A stretch of DNA of 64,000 nucleotides from NCBI RefSeq assembly GCF_000184705.1, contig NC_014831.1, positions 1,178,001 through 1,242,000 of the forward strand. The letters run 5' to 3'. Of the stretch, positions 1 to 9,563 are shown one piece after another. The notes under the pieces are model-generated. The model was given only the letters and a program-made list of their open reading frames with translations. It was not told the origin of the DNA and did no database searches. The translations under genes and the position numbers were made by a program. The number at the start of each line of letters is the position of its first letter. The stretch's first letter is position 1. This DNA is from Thermaerobacter marianensis DSM 12885 (GTDB lineage Bacteria > Bacillota > Sulfobacillia > Thermaerobacterales > Thermaerobacteraceae).

Positions 1-996
1 CCCTTCCGCCTGGTGGCCCGCACGGAAAGGGAGGTCCGGCTGGAGGCTTTCCCGGGGTACTACCGCGGCCGGCCTTATCTGGACGCGGTGCAGCTGCTGG
101 CCGCCGGCCCGCGGAACCAGACCCTGGCGGCCTTCGCCGCCGGACAGCTGACCGCCGTCCGGCTGCTGCCCCACGAAGTCCGCGACCTGGCCGCCCGCGG
201 CTGGACCGGCCCCCAGTGGCCCATGGAGCTGCCGGCTACGGCGTGGATCGAGATCAACGCCGCCCGGGCGCCCCTGACCCATCCCGCGGCTCGCCGCGCC
301 CTGGCCTACGCCGTCGACCGCGAGACCCTGGTGGCGGGCCTGGCGCCCGGCGGGTACCGGCTGGCCGAAGGCTGGATCCCGCCGGGGCTGCCGGGTGCGG
401 CTGGGGAGCCGCTGCTGCCGCCCTACCGGGTGCTGGAGGCGCGGTCCCTGCTGCAGACGGCCGGTGTCCGGCCCGGCACGGCCTTGCGCTGGCTTCAGCC
501 TGGCGATCCCTTCTGGGCCGCGGTGGCGGGTCGCCTGGACTACCTGGTGGGCCGGTTGGGCATCGAGCTGGAGGTGGCCACGGTGGGGAGGGTCGACTTC
601 CCTCCGCCCGGCGGTGGCCGGGCCCCCTACCATCTGGCACCGCGGGCGACATGGGCAGAGTACCCCGATCCGGAGGCCGTCTTCCTGCCGTGGTTGAACC
701 CGCCGGTGCCGGCCCCGGACACCCCGGGCGCCCCGGACCCGGCCGGGGTGCCCGGCGACGCCGCCATCCGGCAGGCCCTGGGCCGGTTCCTGGCGGCGCA
801 AGGGCAGACCCGCGGGGAGGCGGCGGCCGCCCTTGAGCGCCGGCTCCTGGAGGCAGGAGCCGGCCTGCCCCTGTATCACCCTCGGGTTGTGTGGGCGGTG
901 CAGCCGGGCGTGCGCGGGTTCGTCCCCTCCCCCTTCCCTCAGGGGGCAGACCTCTGGGCGGTTTCCCTGGCCGCGGCCGCCCGCGCCGGGCGATGA
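1..996 (+). CDS. ABC-type peptide/nickel solute-binding protein (family 5), C-terminal part
   Basis: The reading frame is open from the first base, and the first residues (PFRLVART) continue a typical family 5 substrate-binding protein, so the gene begins upstream of the window. About 331 residues are visible. Features matching SBP_bac_5 are a YYRGRPYLD segment near residue 20, the stretch PAARRALAYAVDRETLVAGL, and a late segment ending in VRGFVPSPF, a common C-terminal pattern in oligopeptide-binding proteins. Such proteins capture peptides or related ligands outside the membrane for an ABC importer. The signal peptide would lie upstream and no permease or ATPase gene is in view. This gene is not part of the conserved dprA-topA neighbourhood. 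The ligand cannot be told. Confidence 0.75.
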   Translation, partial: PFRLVARTEREVRLEAFPGYYRGRPYLDAVQLLAAGPRNQTLAAFAAGQLTAVRLLPHEVRDLAARGWTGPQWPMELPATAWIEINAARAPLTHPAARRALAYAVDRETLVAGLAPGGYRLAEGWIPPGLPGAAGEPLLPPYRVLEARSLLQTAGVRPGTALRWLQPGDPFWAAVAGRLDYLVGRLGIELEVATVGRVDFPPPGGGRAPYHLAPRATWAEYPDPEAVFLPWLNPPVPAPDTPGAPDPAGVPGDAAIRQALGRFLAAQGQTRGEAAAALERRLLEAGAGLPLYHPRVVWAVQPGVRGFVPSPFPQGADLWAVSLAAAARAGR

Positions 997-1080
997 CGCG
1001 CTTGCCGCGGGCGGGGTGGGACAAGCCCTGGGGCCGCCGTAGCGGCTCTCCGGAAACGGTCCGCCCCGCGGCCCGACCCG

Positions 1081-1120
1081 TTGCCACCGCCCTGCGGTAG
1101 GCATATGGCATAGGCATATG
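1081..1120 (+). promoter_or_regulatory. Possible dprA promoter region with a 10-bp direct repeat
   Basis: TTGCCA at 1081-1086 is followed after 17 bases by TATGGC at 1104-1109, a weak sigma-A-like pair. The same spot holds two copies of TAGGCATATG at 1098-1107 and 1111-1120, with a 13-base period. It is one of the few AT-containing patches here. The -10 match is only three of six, so promoter function is tentative. Confidence 0.3.
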
Positions 1121-1136
1121 TCAGGAGGGATGCGGC

Positions 1137-2081
1137 GTGGAGGCCGCCCTGGCATGGATGGCCCTTCTCTCCCTCCCCGGCCTGGGACGCCAGCGGGTGC
1201 GCCGGCTGGCGGCGCGCCTGGGTGGGCCCGAGGCGGCCTGGCGGGCCCCGGAGGCCGAGTGGCTGGCCACGGAGGCCGCGCCGCCGGAGATCCTGACCCG
1301 GGCCGCGGCGGCCCGGAGCCGGGTGGACCCCCGTCGGCTGGCCGAGCGGGCGGCCGCGGCCGGCGTGAGCTGGCTGGCGTGGGAGGACCCCGGCTACCCT
1401 CGCCGCCTGCGGGCCACCCCCGATCCGCCCCTCATCCTCTATTACCGGGGCCGGATGCCGCGGGAAGACGTCCCGTGGGTGGCGGTGGTGGGCTCGCGGC
1501 GCGCCACGTCGTACGGGACGCAGGTGGCCTACCGGCTGGCCGCGGACATGGCGGCGGCCGGCTGGGTGGTGGCCTCCGGCCTGGCCATCGGCATCGACGC
1601 CGCCGCCCACCGCGGCGCCCTGGCGGCGGGCGGGCCGTCGGTGGCCGTGCTCGGGCACGGCCCGGACCGGGTCTACCCGGAAGAACACCGCGCCCTGATG
1701 GATCGGATGGCCGCCACGGGGTGGCTGGTCGCCGAATACCCGCCCGGTACCCCGGCGGAGGCTTTCCGGTTCCCCGAGCGCAACCGCATCCTGGCGGGGC
1801 TGTGCGACGGCGTGGTGGTGGTGGAGGCGGCGCCCCGCAGCGGCGCGCTGGTCACCGCCGACCTGGCCCTGGCCGCTGGCCGGGCCGTGATGGCCGTGCC
1901 GGGACCGGTGACGCGCCGGCAAGGGGAGGGTATCATGGAACTCCTGCGGGCAGGGGCACCGCCCGTCGCCACGTGGGAGGACGTGGCCGCCGTCCTGGGG
2001 GAGCACGGACCGGGCGCAGCGCCGGCGGCGCCGGGGCCGTCCGGAAACGGGGCCATTTCCGTTCGGGACGCCGAGAATTAG
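1137..2081 (+). CDS. dprA: DNA-processing protein DprA (Smf)
   Basis: A 314-residue protein with the Rossmann-like DprA fold that binds incoming single-stranded DNA and loads RecA during natural transformation. Visible motifs are an N-terminal helix-hairpin-helix-like segment (LPGLGRQRVRRL, about residue 13), AVVGSRRAT, SGLAIGIDAAAHRGAL, AVLGHGPDRVYP, FPERNRILAGL and the SGALVTA/AVPGP pair. GTG at 1137 is chosen because an AGGAGGGA ribosome-binding site lies seven bases upstream. The protein is short: the winged-helix domain many DprA proteins carry at the C-terminus is replaced by a Gly/Ala/Pro tail. It lies directly upstream of topA, as in Bacillus. Confidence 0.93.
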   Translation: MEAALAWMALLSLPGLGRQRVRRLAARLGGPEAAWRAPEAEWLATEAAPPEILTRAAAARSRVDPRRLAERAAAAGVSWLAWEDPGYPRRLRATPDPPLILYYRGRMPREDVPWVAVVGSRRATSYGTQVAYRLAADMAAAGWVVASGLAIGIDAAAHRGALAAGGPSVAVLGHGPDRVYPEEHRALMDRMAATGWLVAEYPPGTPAEAFRFPERNRILAGLCDGVVVVEAAPRSGALVTADLALAAGRAVMAVPGPVTRRQGEGIMELLRAGAPPVATWEDVAAVLGEHGPGAAPAAPGPSGNGAISVRDAEN

Positions 2082-2100
2082 CAGGATCTGCCAACCGTCG

Positions 2101-2130
2101 TTGCCGGTCGCCTGCCGCCAGTGCTACACT
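2101..2130 (+). promoter_or_regulatory. Sigma-A promoter with extended -10 for topA
   Basis: TTGCCG at 2101-2106, an 18-base spacer and TACACT at 2125-2130, with TG one base before the -10 (extended -10). It lies in the short dprA-topA gap, about 30 bases before the topA start. It matches the pattern of three other promoters in the window (rpsB, rimP, rpsO). Confidence 0.6.
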
Positions 2131-2167
2131 AAGTTGCAACGCGCCATGGCGCCGGAGCGTGATCCCA

Positions 2168-4300
2168 TTGCCGAAGACGCTCATCATCGTCGAGTCGCCG
2201 GCGAAGGCGAAGACGATCAAGAAATTCGTCGGGCGCGACTATACCGTCGAGGCCTCGATGGGCCACGTGCGCGACCTGCCCAAGAGCCAGCTGGGCGTCG
2301 ACGTGGACGATCACTTCACGCCCCACTACATCACCATCCGGGGCAAGGGCAAGCTCATCGAGCGCCTGCGCCAGCAGGCGCGCCAGGCCGACCGGGTGCT
2401 GCTGGCCACCGACCCGGACCGGGAAGGGGAGGCCATCTCCTGGCACCTGTGCCAGTTGCTTGAGATCCCCCAAGATTCCCCCTGCCGCATCGTCTTCCAC
2501 GAGATCACCCGGGACGCGGTGCGGCGGGCGCTGAAAGAACCGCGACCCATTGAGGAGAATCTGGTGGACGCCCAGCAGGCGCGCAGGGTGCTGGACCGGC
2601 TGGTGGGGTACAAGCTGAGCCCGCTGCTGTGGCGCAAGGTACGGCGCGGCCTCTCCGCGGGCCGCGTCCAGTCGGTGGCGGTGCGGCTCATCGTCGACCG
2701 CGAGGAAGAGATCGAAGCCTTCACGCCCCAGGAGTACTGGACCCTGGAAGCCGATCTCCAGCGGCGGGCCGGGGGCGAGGTCTTTACCGCCCGCTATCAC
2801 GGCGACGCGGAGGGCAAGAAGGATCTGCCGAACCGGGACGCGGTGGACCGCCTGCTGGCCGATCTGGAGGGCCGGTCTTTTACCGTCCTGGGCGTCGAGC
2901 GCAAGGAGCGGCGGCGGAACCCCGCGCCACCCTTCACCACCTCGACGCTGCAGCAGGAGGCCTCGCGCAAGCTGGGCTTCTCGGTCCGGCGCACCATGCG
3001 CATCGCCCAGGAACTGTACGAGGGCATCGAGCTGCGGGGCGAGGGAGCGGTGGGTCTCGTCACCTACATCCGCACCGACTCGACGCGCATCGCCGACCAG
3101 GCGCTGGACGAGGCGGCGGCCTACATTGCCGAGCGCTTCGGGCCGGAGTTCTCGGCGCCGCGCAAGCAGGCGGGCCGCCGTCAGGCCCAGGCCCAGGACG
3201 CCCACGAGGCGATCCGGCCCACCTCGGTGGCGCGGGAGCCCGACGCCATCAAGGACGACCTGACCCCGGACCAGTACAAGCTGTACCGGCTGATCTGGGA
3301 GCGGTTCGTCGCCAGCCAGATGGCCCCGGCGATCCTGGACACGGTCACCGTGGAGATCGGCGCCGGCCCCCACCGCTTCCGGGCCACCGGTTCTACCGTC
3401 AAGTTCCCGGGGTTCATGCAACTCTACGTCGAGGGCCGGGACGAGGGGACCGAAGGCGAGGGCGACGAGGGCGAGGGCATGCTGCCCGAGCTGGCGGAGG
3501 GCGACGCTCTCGACGTCCGGGCGCTGCGGCCGGAACAGCACTTCACCCAGCCGCCGCCCCGCTACACCGAGGCCATGCTGGTGCGGGCCCTGGAGGAGAA
3601 GGGTATCGGGCGGCCCAGCACCTATGCGCCGATCATCGAGACCATCCAGGAGCGGGGCTACGTGGTCAAGGAAGACCGCCGCTTCCGGCCGACGGAACTG
3701 GGCCGGGTGGTGACGGCCCTGCTCAAGGAGCACTTCCCGGACATCGTCGACGTGGAGTTCACCGCCCGCATGGAAGCGGACCTGGACCGCATCGAAGAAG
3801 GCGAGCGGAACTGGGAGGACGTGGTCCGCGACTTCTACGGCCCCTTCAGCGAGACGCTCAGCCGGGCCGAGCGGCAGATCCAGCGGGTGACCTTGCCCGT
3901 CGAGGAGACCGACGAGATCTGCGAGAAGTGCGGGCGGCGCATGGTGATCAAGCACGGGCGATACGGCCGCTTCCTGGCCTGCCCGGGCTTTCCCGAGTGC
4001 CGCAACACCAAGCCCCTGGTGGAGAAGACCGGCGCCCGCTGCCCGCGTTGCGGCGGCGAGATGGTGCAGCGCCGTTCCCGCAAGGGGCGGGTCTTCTACG
4101 GTTGCAGCAACTATCCCGAGTGCGACTTCACCACCTGGGACCGTCCGACGGCGGAGACGTGCCCCGAGTGCGGCACCTTCCTGGTAGAGAAGCGCTCCCG
4201 CCAGGGGGTGCGCCTGGTGTGCGCCAACCCCCAGTGCAACTACGAGCGCGAGGCCGCCGGGGAGACCGCCGGCGCCGGTGCCGGGTCGGGGAGGCGTTGA
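2168..4300 (+). CDS. topA: DNA topoisomerase I (type IA)
   Basis: A roughly 710-residue type IA topoisomerase that relaxes negative supercoils by nicking and passing one strand. The TOPRIM domain has [15 protein letters not shown] at the N-terminus and the metal-binding acids in DPDREGE (residues 82-88). The catalytic tyrosine is in TYIRTDS at about residue 300. Three C-terminal zinc ribbons follow, starting [14 protein letters not shown] and CPECGTF. The frame is open far upstream, but homology starts at [12 protein letters not shown] at 2168, with GGAG about ten bases upstream, fits best; GTG at 2159 is the alternative. The first codons of trmFO follow two bases after the stop. Confidence 0.95.
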   Translation: MPKTLIIVESPAKAKTIKKFVGRDYTVEASMGHVRDLPKSQLGVDVDDHFTPHYITIRGKGKLIERLRQQARQADRVLLATDPDREGEAISWHLCQLLEIPQDSPCRIVFHEITRDAVRRALKEPRPIEENLVDAQQARRVLDRLVGYKLSPLLWRKVRRGLSAGRVQSVAVRLIVDREEEIEAFTPQEYWTLEADLQRRAGGEVFTARYHGDAEGKKDLPNRDAVDRLLADLEGRSFTVLGVERKERRRNPAPPFTTSTLQQEASRKLGFSVRRTMRIAQELYEGIELRGEGAVGLVTYIRTDSTRIADQALDEAAAYIAERFGPEFSAPRKQAGRRQAQAQDAHEAIRPTSVAREPDAIKDDLTPDQYKLYRLIWERFVASQMAPAILDTVTVEIGAGPHRFRATGSTVKFPGFMQLYVEGRDEGTEGEGDEGEGMLPELAEGDALDVRALRPEQHFTQPPPRYTEAMLVRALEEKGIGRPSTYAPIIETIQERGYVVKEDRRFRPTELGRVVTALLKEHFPDIVDVEFTARMEADLDRIEEGERNWEDVVRDFYGPFSETLSRAERQIQRVTLPVEETDEICEKCGRRMVIKHGRYGRFLACPGFPECRNTKPLVEKTGARCPRCGGEMVQRRSRKGRVFYGCSNYPECDFTTWDRPTAETCPECGTFLVEKRSRQGVRLVCANPQCNYEREAAGETAGAGAGSGRR

Positions 4301-4302
4301 GC

Positions 4303-5829
4303 ATGGCGACCCACGTGACCGTCATCGGCGGCGGCCTGGCGGGTAGCGAGGCCGCGTGGCAGGTGGCCCGCCGGGGCGTTCCCGTTCGCCTCTATGAGAT
4401 GCGGCCGGTGAAGTCCACGCCGGCCCACCACACGGGCAACCTGGCGGAACTGGTCTGCAGCAACTCCTTGCGGGGCGCCCAGCTGGACCAGGCGCCTGGA
4501 CTTTTAAAGGAAGAGATGCGCCGCCTTGGCAGCCTCATCATGGAGGCGGCCGATGCCAGTGCCATCCCGGCGGGCAGCGCGCTGGCCGTGGACCGGGAGG
4601 AGTTCTCCCGCCGGGTGACCGAGGCCATCGAAAACCACCCGCTGATCGAGGTGGTGCGGGAAGAGGTGACGGAACCGCCGGCGGAGGGGCCGGTGATCAT
4701 CGCCACGGGTCCGTTGACCTCCGACGCCCTGTCGGCGTGGATCCGTGCCTTCACGGGCGAGGAGTACCTGGCCTTCTTCGACGCGGCGGCGCCCATCGTC
4801 ACCTACGAGTCCCTGGACCTGTCCAAGCTCTTCCGCGCCTCCCGGTACGGCAAGGGCAGCGGCGACGACTACCTCAACAGCCCCATGACCCGGGAGGAGT
4901 ACGAGGCCTTCTGGAAGGCGCTGGTCGAGGCGGAGAAGCACGTGCCCCACGACTTCGAGCAGGGCTTGTTCTTCGAGGGCTGCCTGCCCATCGAGGAAAT
5001 GGCGCGGCGCGGTCCCGACACCCTGCGCTACGGGCCGCTGAAGCCGGTGGGCCTGGTCGACCCGCGGACGGGTCGGGAACCCTACGCCGTGGTCCAGCTG
5101 CGGCGTGACAACCGGTACGGCACGCTGTACAACCTGGTGGGGTTCCAGACCAGCCTCAAGTGGGGCGAGCAGAAGCGGGTCTTCCGCATGATCCCGGGCC
5201 TGGAGAACGCCGAGTTCGCCCGCTACGGGGTCATGCACCGCAACACCTTCATCTGCTCGCCCAAGATCCTGCACCCCACCATGCAGACCCGGAAGCGGCC
5301 CGACCTGTTCTTCGCCGGGCAGATCACGGGTGTCGAGGGGTACATCGAGTCGGCGGCCACGGGTATCGTGGCAGGGATCAACGCCGCCCGCCTGGTCCGC
5401 GGGGAGGAGCCGGTGGCCTTCCCGCCGGAGACGGCCCATGGCGCCCTGACCCGGTACATCACCGAGGCCCATCCCGACCACTTCCAGCCGATGAACATCG
5501 CCTTCGGCCTGCTGCCGCCGCTGGAGCGGCGGGTGCGGGATCCGCGGCGCCGCAAGCTGCTCATGGCCGAGCGGGCCCTGGCGGCCCTGGAACGGTTTGC
5601 CCCAGCCCGCCTGCCCGAGACGGCGCCGGGGGCGGTGCCGGCCGCCGTCGCGGCGACGGGGGCCGAGCCGGAGCGGGCGGCGGACCCGGATGCGGCGGTG
5701 GAACCAGCCGGGGCGGCCGATGCCACGTCGGCCTCGGCGGCCCGTGGGGCAACGGACCCGGCCGCCACGGACCACCGGCCGGCTCGGAACCGGGGCCCGG
5801 CCACGCCGGAACCCGTTTCGGGGCGGTGA
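4303..5829 (+). CDS. trmFO: FAD/folate-dependent tRNA (uracil-54-C5)-methyltransferase TrmFO
   Basis: TrmFO makes ribothymidine at position 54 of the tRNA T-loop, using methylene-tetrahydrofolate as carbon donor and FADH2 as reductant. The N-terminus has the dinucleotide-binding pattern [13 protein letters not shown]. Family signatures visible further on are [23 protein letters not shown], YDxxxPIV-like [36 protein letters not shown] and NIAFGLLPP. The product is about 508 residues against a usual 430-450; the surplus is a C-terminal Ala/Pro-rich tail of about 70 residues. ATG at 4303 is two bases after the topA stop, so the genes are probably co-transcribed. This is the gid gene of the topA-gid-codV cluster. 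Confidence 0.95.
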   Translation: MATHVTVIGGGLAGSEAAWQVARRGVPVRLYEMRPVKSTPAHHTGNLAELVCSNSLRGAQLDQAPGLLKEEMRRLGSLIMEAADASAIPAGSALAVDREEFSRRVTEAIENHPLIEVVREEVTEPPAEGPVIIATGPLTSDALSAWIRAFTGEEYLAFFDAAAPIVTYESLDLSKLFRASRYGKGSGDDYLNSPMTREEYEAFWKALVEAEKHVPHDFEQGLFFEGCLPIEEMARRGPDTLRYGPLKPVGLVDPRTGREPYAVVQLRRDNRYGTLYNLVGFQTSLKWGEQKRVFRMIPGLENAEFARYGVMHRNTFICSPKILHPTMQTRKRPDLFFAGQITGVEGYIESAATGIVAGINAARLVRGEEPVAFPPETAHGALTRYITEAHPDHFQPMNIAFGLLPPLERRVRDPRRRKLLMAERALAALERFAPARLPETAPGAVPAAVAATGAEPERAADPDAAVEPAGAADATSASAARGATDPAATDHRPARNRGPATPEPVSGR

Positions 5830-5832
5830 GCC

Positions 5833-6843
5833 GTGAGCGCCCGCGGCGCGCCTCAACCGGAAGGACCCGGCCGCCCGGAGGCCGGCGGCCCCCCGGCGGC
5901 CGACGTGGTGGAAGCCTACCTCGATCACCTGCGGCTGGAGCGCGGGCTGGCTGTGCGGACCCTGGAGGCGTATGCCGCCGACCTGGCGGGCTGGCTCGAC
6001 TTCCTGGGCCTCGAGCCACCGGTGGACGCCGCCACGCTGGGCCGGGTCACGGGCCGTGACCTCCGCCGCTGGCTCGCCCAACTGGACCAACGCGGCCTCC
6101 AGCGCAGCACAGTGGCCCGCAAGCTGGCGGCGGTGCGGGGGCTGTTTCGCTTCGCCGTCCGGGAGGGGTGGATCCCCGCCAGTCCCGCGGCCCGCCTGGG
6201 GACGCCCCGCGTCCGCCGCCGGTTGCCCCGGGTCTACACCCCGGAGGAGGCGCGGGCGCTCCTGGAGGCAGCGGGGGCCGGGACGGGGCCGGCGGCCTTG
6301 CGGAACCGGGCCCTGTTGGAACTGCTCTACGGCTGTGGCCTGCGGGTCGGCGAGCTCAGCGGCCTCGATCTGGACGACGTGGACTGGGAGGGAGGGTGGC
6401 TGCGGGTGTACGGCAAGGGGGGCAAGGAGCGGATCCTGCCCCTGGCCGGGCCCGTGGCCGCGGCCTTGCGGGCGTACGTGGAGGACGGCCGGCCGCACCT
6501 GGCCGCCGCCCGCGGTTCCCGGCCCTGCCCGCCCGGCGACCGGCAGGCCGTGTTCCTCAACCGGTGGGGCGGCCGCCTGTCCCCCCGCAGCATCCAGGCC
6601 ATCGTCCGGAAGGCCGGGGCGGTGGTGGCGCGGCTTGAGGCCCATCCCCACCTGCTGCGCCATACCTTCGCCACGCACCTGCTGGACGGCGGCGCCGGCC
6701 TGCGGGCGGTCCAGGAGCTCTTGGGACACGCCAGCCTGGCGGCGACCCAGATCTACACCCACGTCTCCCGGGCGCGACTCTGGGCGGTGTACCGGCAGGC
6801 CCACCCCCGGGCAAGGCGGTCGCCGGACCACGCGTCGCCTTGA
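5833..6843 (+). CDS. xerC: Tyrosine recombinase XerC (CodV-type)
   Basis: A 336-residue site-specific recombinase expected to resolve chromosome dimers at dif with a partner Xer protein. An N-terminal SAM-like DNA-binding domain ([23 protein letters not shown]) is followed by the catalytic domain with a complete active site: R171 in CGLRVGEL, K195 in YGKGGKER, H273 and R276 in HLLRHTF, H299 in LLGHAS and the nucleophile Y308 in QIYTH. The N-terminus is about 30 residues longer than usual and low in complexity. GTG at 5833 starts three bases after the trmFO stop. Its position before hslV identifies it as the codV orthologue. Confidence 0.93.
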   Translation: MSARGAPQPEGPGRPEAGGPPAADVVEAYLDHLRLERGLAVRTLEAYAADLAGWLDFLGLEPPVDAATLGRVTGRDLRRWLAQLDQRGLQRSTVARKLAAVRGLFRFAVREGWIPASPAARLGTPRVRRRLPRVYTPEEARALLEAAGAGTGPAALRNRALLELLYGCGLRVGELSGLDLDDVDWEGGWLRVYGKGGKERILPLAGPVAAALRAYVEDGRPHLAAARGSRPCPPGDRQAVFLNRWGGRLSPRSIQAIVRKAGAVVARLEAHPHLLRHTFATHLLDGGAGLRAVQELLGHASLAATQIYTHVSRARLWAVYRQAHPRARRSPDHASP

Positions 6844-6880
6844 CCGGGGACCGGACGGGAGCGGGGAAGGGGTGGACCCC

Positions 6881-7429
6881 ATGGCGCAGGGACCGGTCCG
6901 TTTCCACGGCACGACCGTCCTGGCGGTGCGCCGGGACGGCAAGGTGGCCATGGCCGGGGACGGCCAGGTCACCATGGAGCAACACATGGTGATGAAGCAC
7001 CGGGCTCGCAAGGTGCGGCGGCTCTACCACGGCCGGGTGCTGGCCGGCTTTGCGGGCAGCGTCGCCGATGCCGTCGCCCTGATGGAACGCTTCGAGGCCA
7101 AGCTGGAGGAGCACGCCGGCCAGCTGGTCCGGGCGGCGGTGGAACTGGCCAAGGACTGGCGCACCGACCGGCTGCTGCGGCGGCTGGAAGCCGTCATGGT
7201 GGTGGCCGACGCCGACCACGTGCTCTTGGTGTCCGGGTCGGGTGAGGTGCTGGAGCCCGATGACGGCATCGTGGCGGTGGGATCCGGCGCGGGCTTCGCC
7301 CTGGCGGCCGCCCGGGCCCTGGCGCGGCACACCAACCTGGACGCCGCCGCCATCTGCCGCGAGGCGATGCGGATCGCCGCCGAGCTCTGCGTATACACCA
7401 ACGATCAGCTCATCGTCGAGGAACTGTGA
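6881..7429 (+). CDS. hslV: ATP-dependent protease proteolytic subunit HslV (ClpQ/CodW)
   Basis: A 182-residue proteasome-like peptidase subunit that forms a double-hexameric chamber fed by the HslU ATPase. The sequence closely follows Clp[62 protein letters not shown]. The N-terminal nucleophile would be the first Thr of HGTT after propeptide removal (in Bacillus ClpQ the nucleophile is a Ser; here Thr is present). ATG at 6881 follows a GGGAAGGGG-type ribosome-binding site. hslU follows closely, forming the codV-clpQ-clpY arrangement. Confidence 0.95.
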   Translation: MAQGPVRFHGTTVLAVRRDGKVAMAGDGQVTMEQHMVMKHRARKVRRLYHGRVLAGFAGSVADAVALMERFEAKLEEHAGQLVRAAVELAKDWRTDRLLRRLEAVMVVADADHVLLVSGSGEVLEPDDGIVAVGSGAGFALAAARALARHTNLDAAAICREAMRIAAELCVYTNDQLIVEEL

Positions 7430-7491
7430 CCGTTGCGGAGGACGGCCGCCGGCGGGGTGACCGTCGCCGGCTCCGGAGGGAGGGAACGCCC

Positions 7492-8949
7492 GTGGAACAG
7501 GGGGCCGCGCCGGGCGGGGCCACCGCGCCGGGCGGGGCGTGGGAGCCCGACCGGCTGACGCCGCGCCAGATCGTGGCGGAGCTGGACCGGTACATCGTGG
7601 GCCAGGCCGCGGCGAAGCGGGCCGTCGCCATCGCCCTGCGCAACCGCTGGCGCCGCCAGCAGCTGCCGCCCCAGCTGCGGGACGAGGTGGCGCCGAAGAA
7701 CATCCTGATGATCGGCCCCACGGGGGTGGGCAAGACGGAGATCGCCCGCCGCCTGGCCCGCCTGACGGGCGCGCCCTTCATCAAGGTGGAGGCGACCAAG
7801 TTCACCGAGGTGGGCTACGTCGGCCGGGATGTGGAGTCCATCATCCGCGATCTGGTGGAGACGGCCATCCGCATGGTGAAGGCCGAGCGCATGGCCACGG
7901 TGCAGGACCGGGCGCGGGCTGCCGCCGACGAGCGGCTGCTGGACGTCCTGGTACCGCCTCCCCGCCGGCGGGCCCAGCGCTTCTCGTCGCCCTGGGAGAT
8001 GCTGCTGGGCTCCCTGGGGGCGGCCCCGTCGCCGGCGGAGCCGGTTCGTCCGGAAGAGGAGGAGGACTGGCGGCGGCGGCGCCAGGAGGTCGCCGCCCGC
8101 CTGCGGGCCGGGGAGCTGGAAGACCAGGTGGTGGAGATCGAGGTCGAGGACCAGACCCCGCCCATGGTGGACATCCTGGGCGGTCCGGGCCTCGAGGAGA
8201 TGACCCTCAACGTCCAGGACCTGCTCAAAGACTGGCTGCCCCGGCGCAAGCGGCGGCGCCGGCTGCCGGTGCGGGAGGCCCGGGAGGTGCTGGCCCAGGA
8301 GGAAGCCCAGAAGCTCATCGACATGGACCAGGTGGTGGCCGAGGCCGTCCGCCGCACCGAGCAGGCGGGGATCGTCTTCATCGACGAGATCGACAAGATC
8401 GCCGGCCGGGAGCGGGGCCACGGCCCCGACGTCTCCCGCGAGGGCGTGCAGCGGGACATCCTGCCCATCGTCGAGGGGTCCACGGTCATGACCCGGCACG
8501 GGCCGGTGCGGACCGACCACATCCTCTTCATCGCGGCGGGGGCGTTCCACGTCGCCAAGCCTTCGGACCTGATCCCCGAGTTGCAGGGCCGCTTCCCCAT
8601 CCGGGTGGAGCTGCAGCCCCTGACCCGCGAGGACTTCAAGCGCATCCTGACCGAACCCGACAACGCCCTGCTGCGCCAGTACCAGGCGCTGCTGGCCACC
8701 GACGGCGTGGAGCTGGAGTTCACGCCCGACGCCGTCGACGAGCTGGCCGCCATGGCGGCCCGGGCCAACGAGCAGGCGGAGAACATCGGCGCCCGCCGGC
8801 TCCACACCCTGCTGGAACGGGTGCTGGAGCCGCTGGCCTTCGACGCCCCCGATGCCCTGCAGGGCAAGGTGGTGGTCGACGCCGCCTTCGTCCGGCAGCG
8901 GTTGGAAGGGGTCCTCAAGGACCAGGACCTCAGCCGCTACATCCTCTAG
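7492..8949 (+). CDS. hslU: ATP-dependent protease ATPase subunit HslU (ClpY/CodX)
   Basis: AAA+ unfoldase that recognises substrates and threads them into HslV. Walker [10 protein letters not shown] is at residues 75-83 and Walker [10 protein letters not shown] at about 294-302; the I-domain between them is rich in Arg and Glu. The last residues (LSRYIL) match the HslU C-terminal tail that docks into HslV. About 485 residues, slightly long because of a Gly/Ala-rich N-terminus. GTG at 7492 is preferred because GGAGGGAGGG lies seven bases before it. The frame also opens at GTG 7426, overlapping the hslV stop, but that start lacks a good ribosome-binding site. Confidence 0.95.
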   Translation: MEQGAAPGGATAPGGAWEPDRLTPRQIVAELDRYIVGQAAAKRAVAIALRNRWRRQQLPPQLRDEVAPKNILMIGPTGVGKTEIARRLARLTGAPFIKVEATKFTEVGYVGRDVESIIRDLVETAIRMVKAERMATVQDRARAAADERLLDVLVPPPRRRAQRFSSPWEMLLGSLGAAPSPAEPVRPEEEEDWRRRRQEVAARLRAGELEDQVVEIEVEDQTPPMVDILGGPGLEEMTLNVQDLLKDWLPRRKRRRRLPVREAREVLAQEEAQKLIDMDQVVAEAVRRTEQAGIVFIDEIDKIAGRERGHGPDVSREGVQRDILPIVEGSTVMTRHGPVRTDHILFIAAGAFHVAKPSDLIPELQGRFPIRVELQPLTREDFKRILTEPDNALLRQYQALLATDGVELEFTPDAVDELAAMAARANEQAENIGARRLHTLLERVLEPLAFDAPDALQGKVVVDAAFVRQRLEGVLKDQDLSRYIL

Positions 8950-9229
8950 CCGCCGCGAGCCCCGGCCAGTTCAAGCCGCCGGGCGGCGCCGGCCAACGGC
9001 ACACGGCCCGTTGCCCGTGCGTTGCCCCTGGCGAAGCGCCCACCGCGGGCAGCGCGGCCCGGGCACCGCGACGCACCGGCCGGCGGCGGGACCTGCGGCA
9101 GCAACCGGCTTGGGCGAACCGGCTGTCGAACCGGCCCCGCCCCGGGCGGCGCCCGCCGCCCGGCCCCCGGCGGCCAGGCGGCGGCTGCGGCCGGGCGACC
9201 CGCTGGCAAGACGAACCGTGTCGCAGAAG
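8950..9229 (+). other. Non-coding spacer after hslU, position where codY usually lies
   Basis: About 280 bases of GC-rich sequence with no convincing gene. Short open frames here have no start context or recognisable domains. In Bacillus and many Clostridia the gene codY sits between hslU and flgB; nothing in this stretch, in any frame, resembles its GAF or helix-turn-helix domains. Confidence 0.6.
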
Positions 9230-9266
9230 GGGACCCAAAAGCAGGACCGGGGTCCCAAAATTTTTG
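9230..9266 (+). terminator. Intrinsic terminator downstream of hslU
   Basis: GGGACCC at 9230-9236 pairs with GGGTCCC at 9250-9256, followed by CAAAATTTTTG with five T at 9261-9265. It probably ends the dprA/topA-hslU transcription unit and separates it from the flagellar leader. Confidence 0.7.
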
Positions 9267-9338
9267 TCGCGGATAGAAGGAATGACCAGGCCCTTGAAGA
9301 ATCATGTCGAGCAGCACGGGGCAAGAGGAAAAAACAAC

Positions 9339-9365
9339 TAAATAGGGTTCGGGGGTGGCCGGCGC
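9339..9365 (+). promoter_or_regulatory. Candidate sigma-D (sigma-28) type promoter for the flagellar operon
   Basis: TAAA at 9339-9342, a 15-base spacer, then GCCGGCGC from 9358. The Bacillus sigma-D consensus is TAAA-N15-GCCGATAT, so the first element, the spacing and the GCCG core agree while the last four bases do not. It lies between the hslU terminator and the riboswitch, where a promoter is needed. Only a moderate match. Confidence 0.35.
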
Positions 9366-9419
9366 CCCGTGCCCGCCGAAGCCTACCGTTCGGTTCGGGC
9401 CGGGCGTCTGGTCACCCCC

Positions 9420-9516
9420 CGCGGCAGCGACAAAGGCACCCCTGCCGAAAGGCAGGCTCGCAAAGTCACGGGTCTACGGTCCCGCTCCGGCGGGACTATG
9501 ACGGCCGGACTGCCGA
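9420..9516 (+). ncRNA. Cyclic-di-GMP class I (GEMM-I) riboswitch aptamer
   Basis: The sequence folds by eye into the GEMM-I three-way architecture. P1 is CGGCAG (9422-9427) with CTGCCG (9510-9515). Hairpin P2 is CCTGCC-GAAA-GGCAGG (9441-9456) with the conserved GAAA tetraloop. Hairpin P3 is GTCCCGC (9479-9485) with GCGGGAC (9490-9496), flanked by the tetraloop-receptor-like bases CTA and TATG. The conserved joining segments are visible as ACAAAGGCA (9430-9438), CGCAAAGTCACGGGTCTA (9459-9476) and TATGACGGCC (9498-9507). These align with the family pattern AGGGCAA / CGCAAAGCC / TATGRTAGCCGGG. It sits about 160 bases before flgB and is followed by an intrinsic terminator, so it probably controls read-through into the flagellar operon. 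Certain C. difficile flgB leaders carry the same class. Confidence 0.85.
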
Positions 9517-9563
9517 AGGCCGCGCGGTGGTTCTCGCGGCGGTTCTACCTTCGCCGTCGGGGT

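Noticed and set aside
1118-2167. In-frame upstream extension of topA by about 350 codons
   Set aside because: This part overlaps dprA in another frame and is Arg/Gly/Pro-rich nonsense; topoisomerase homology begins at PKTLIIVES.
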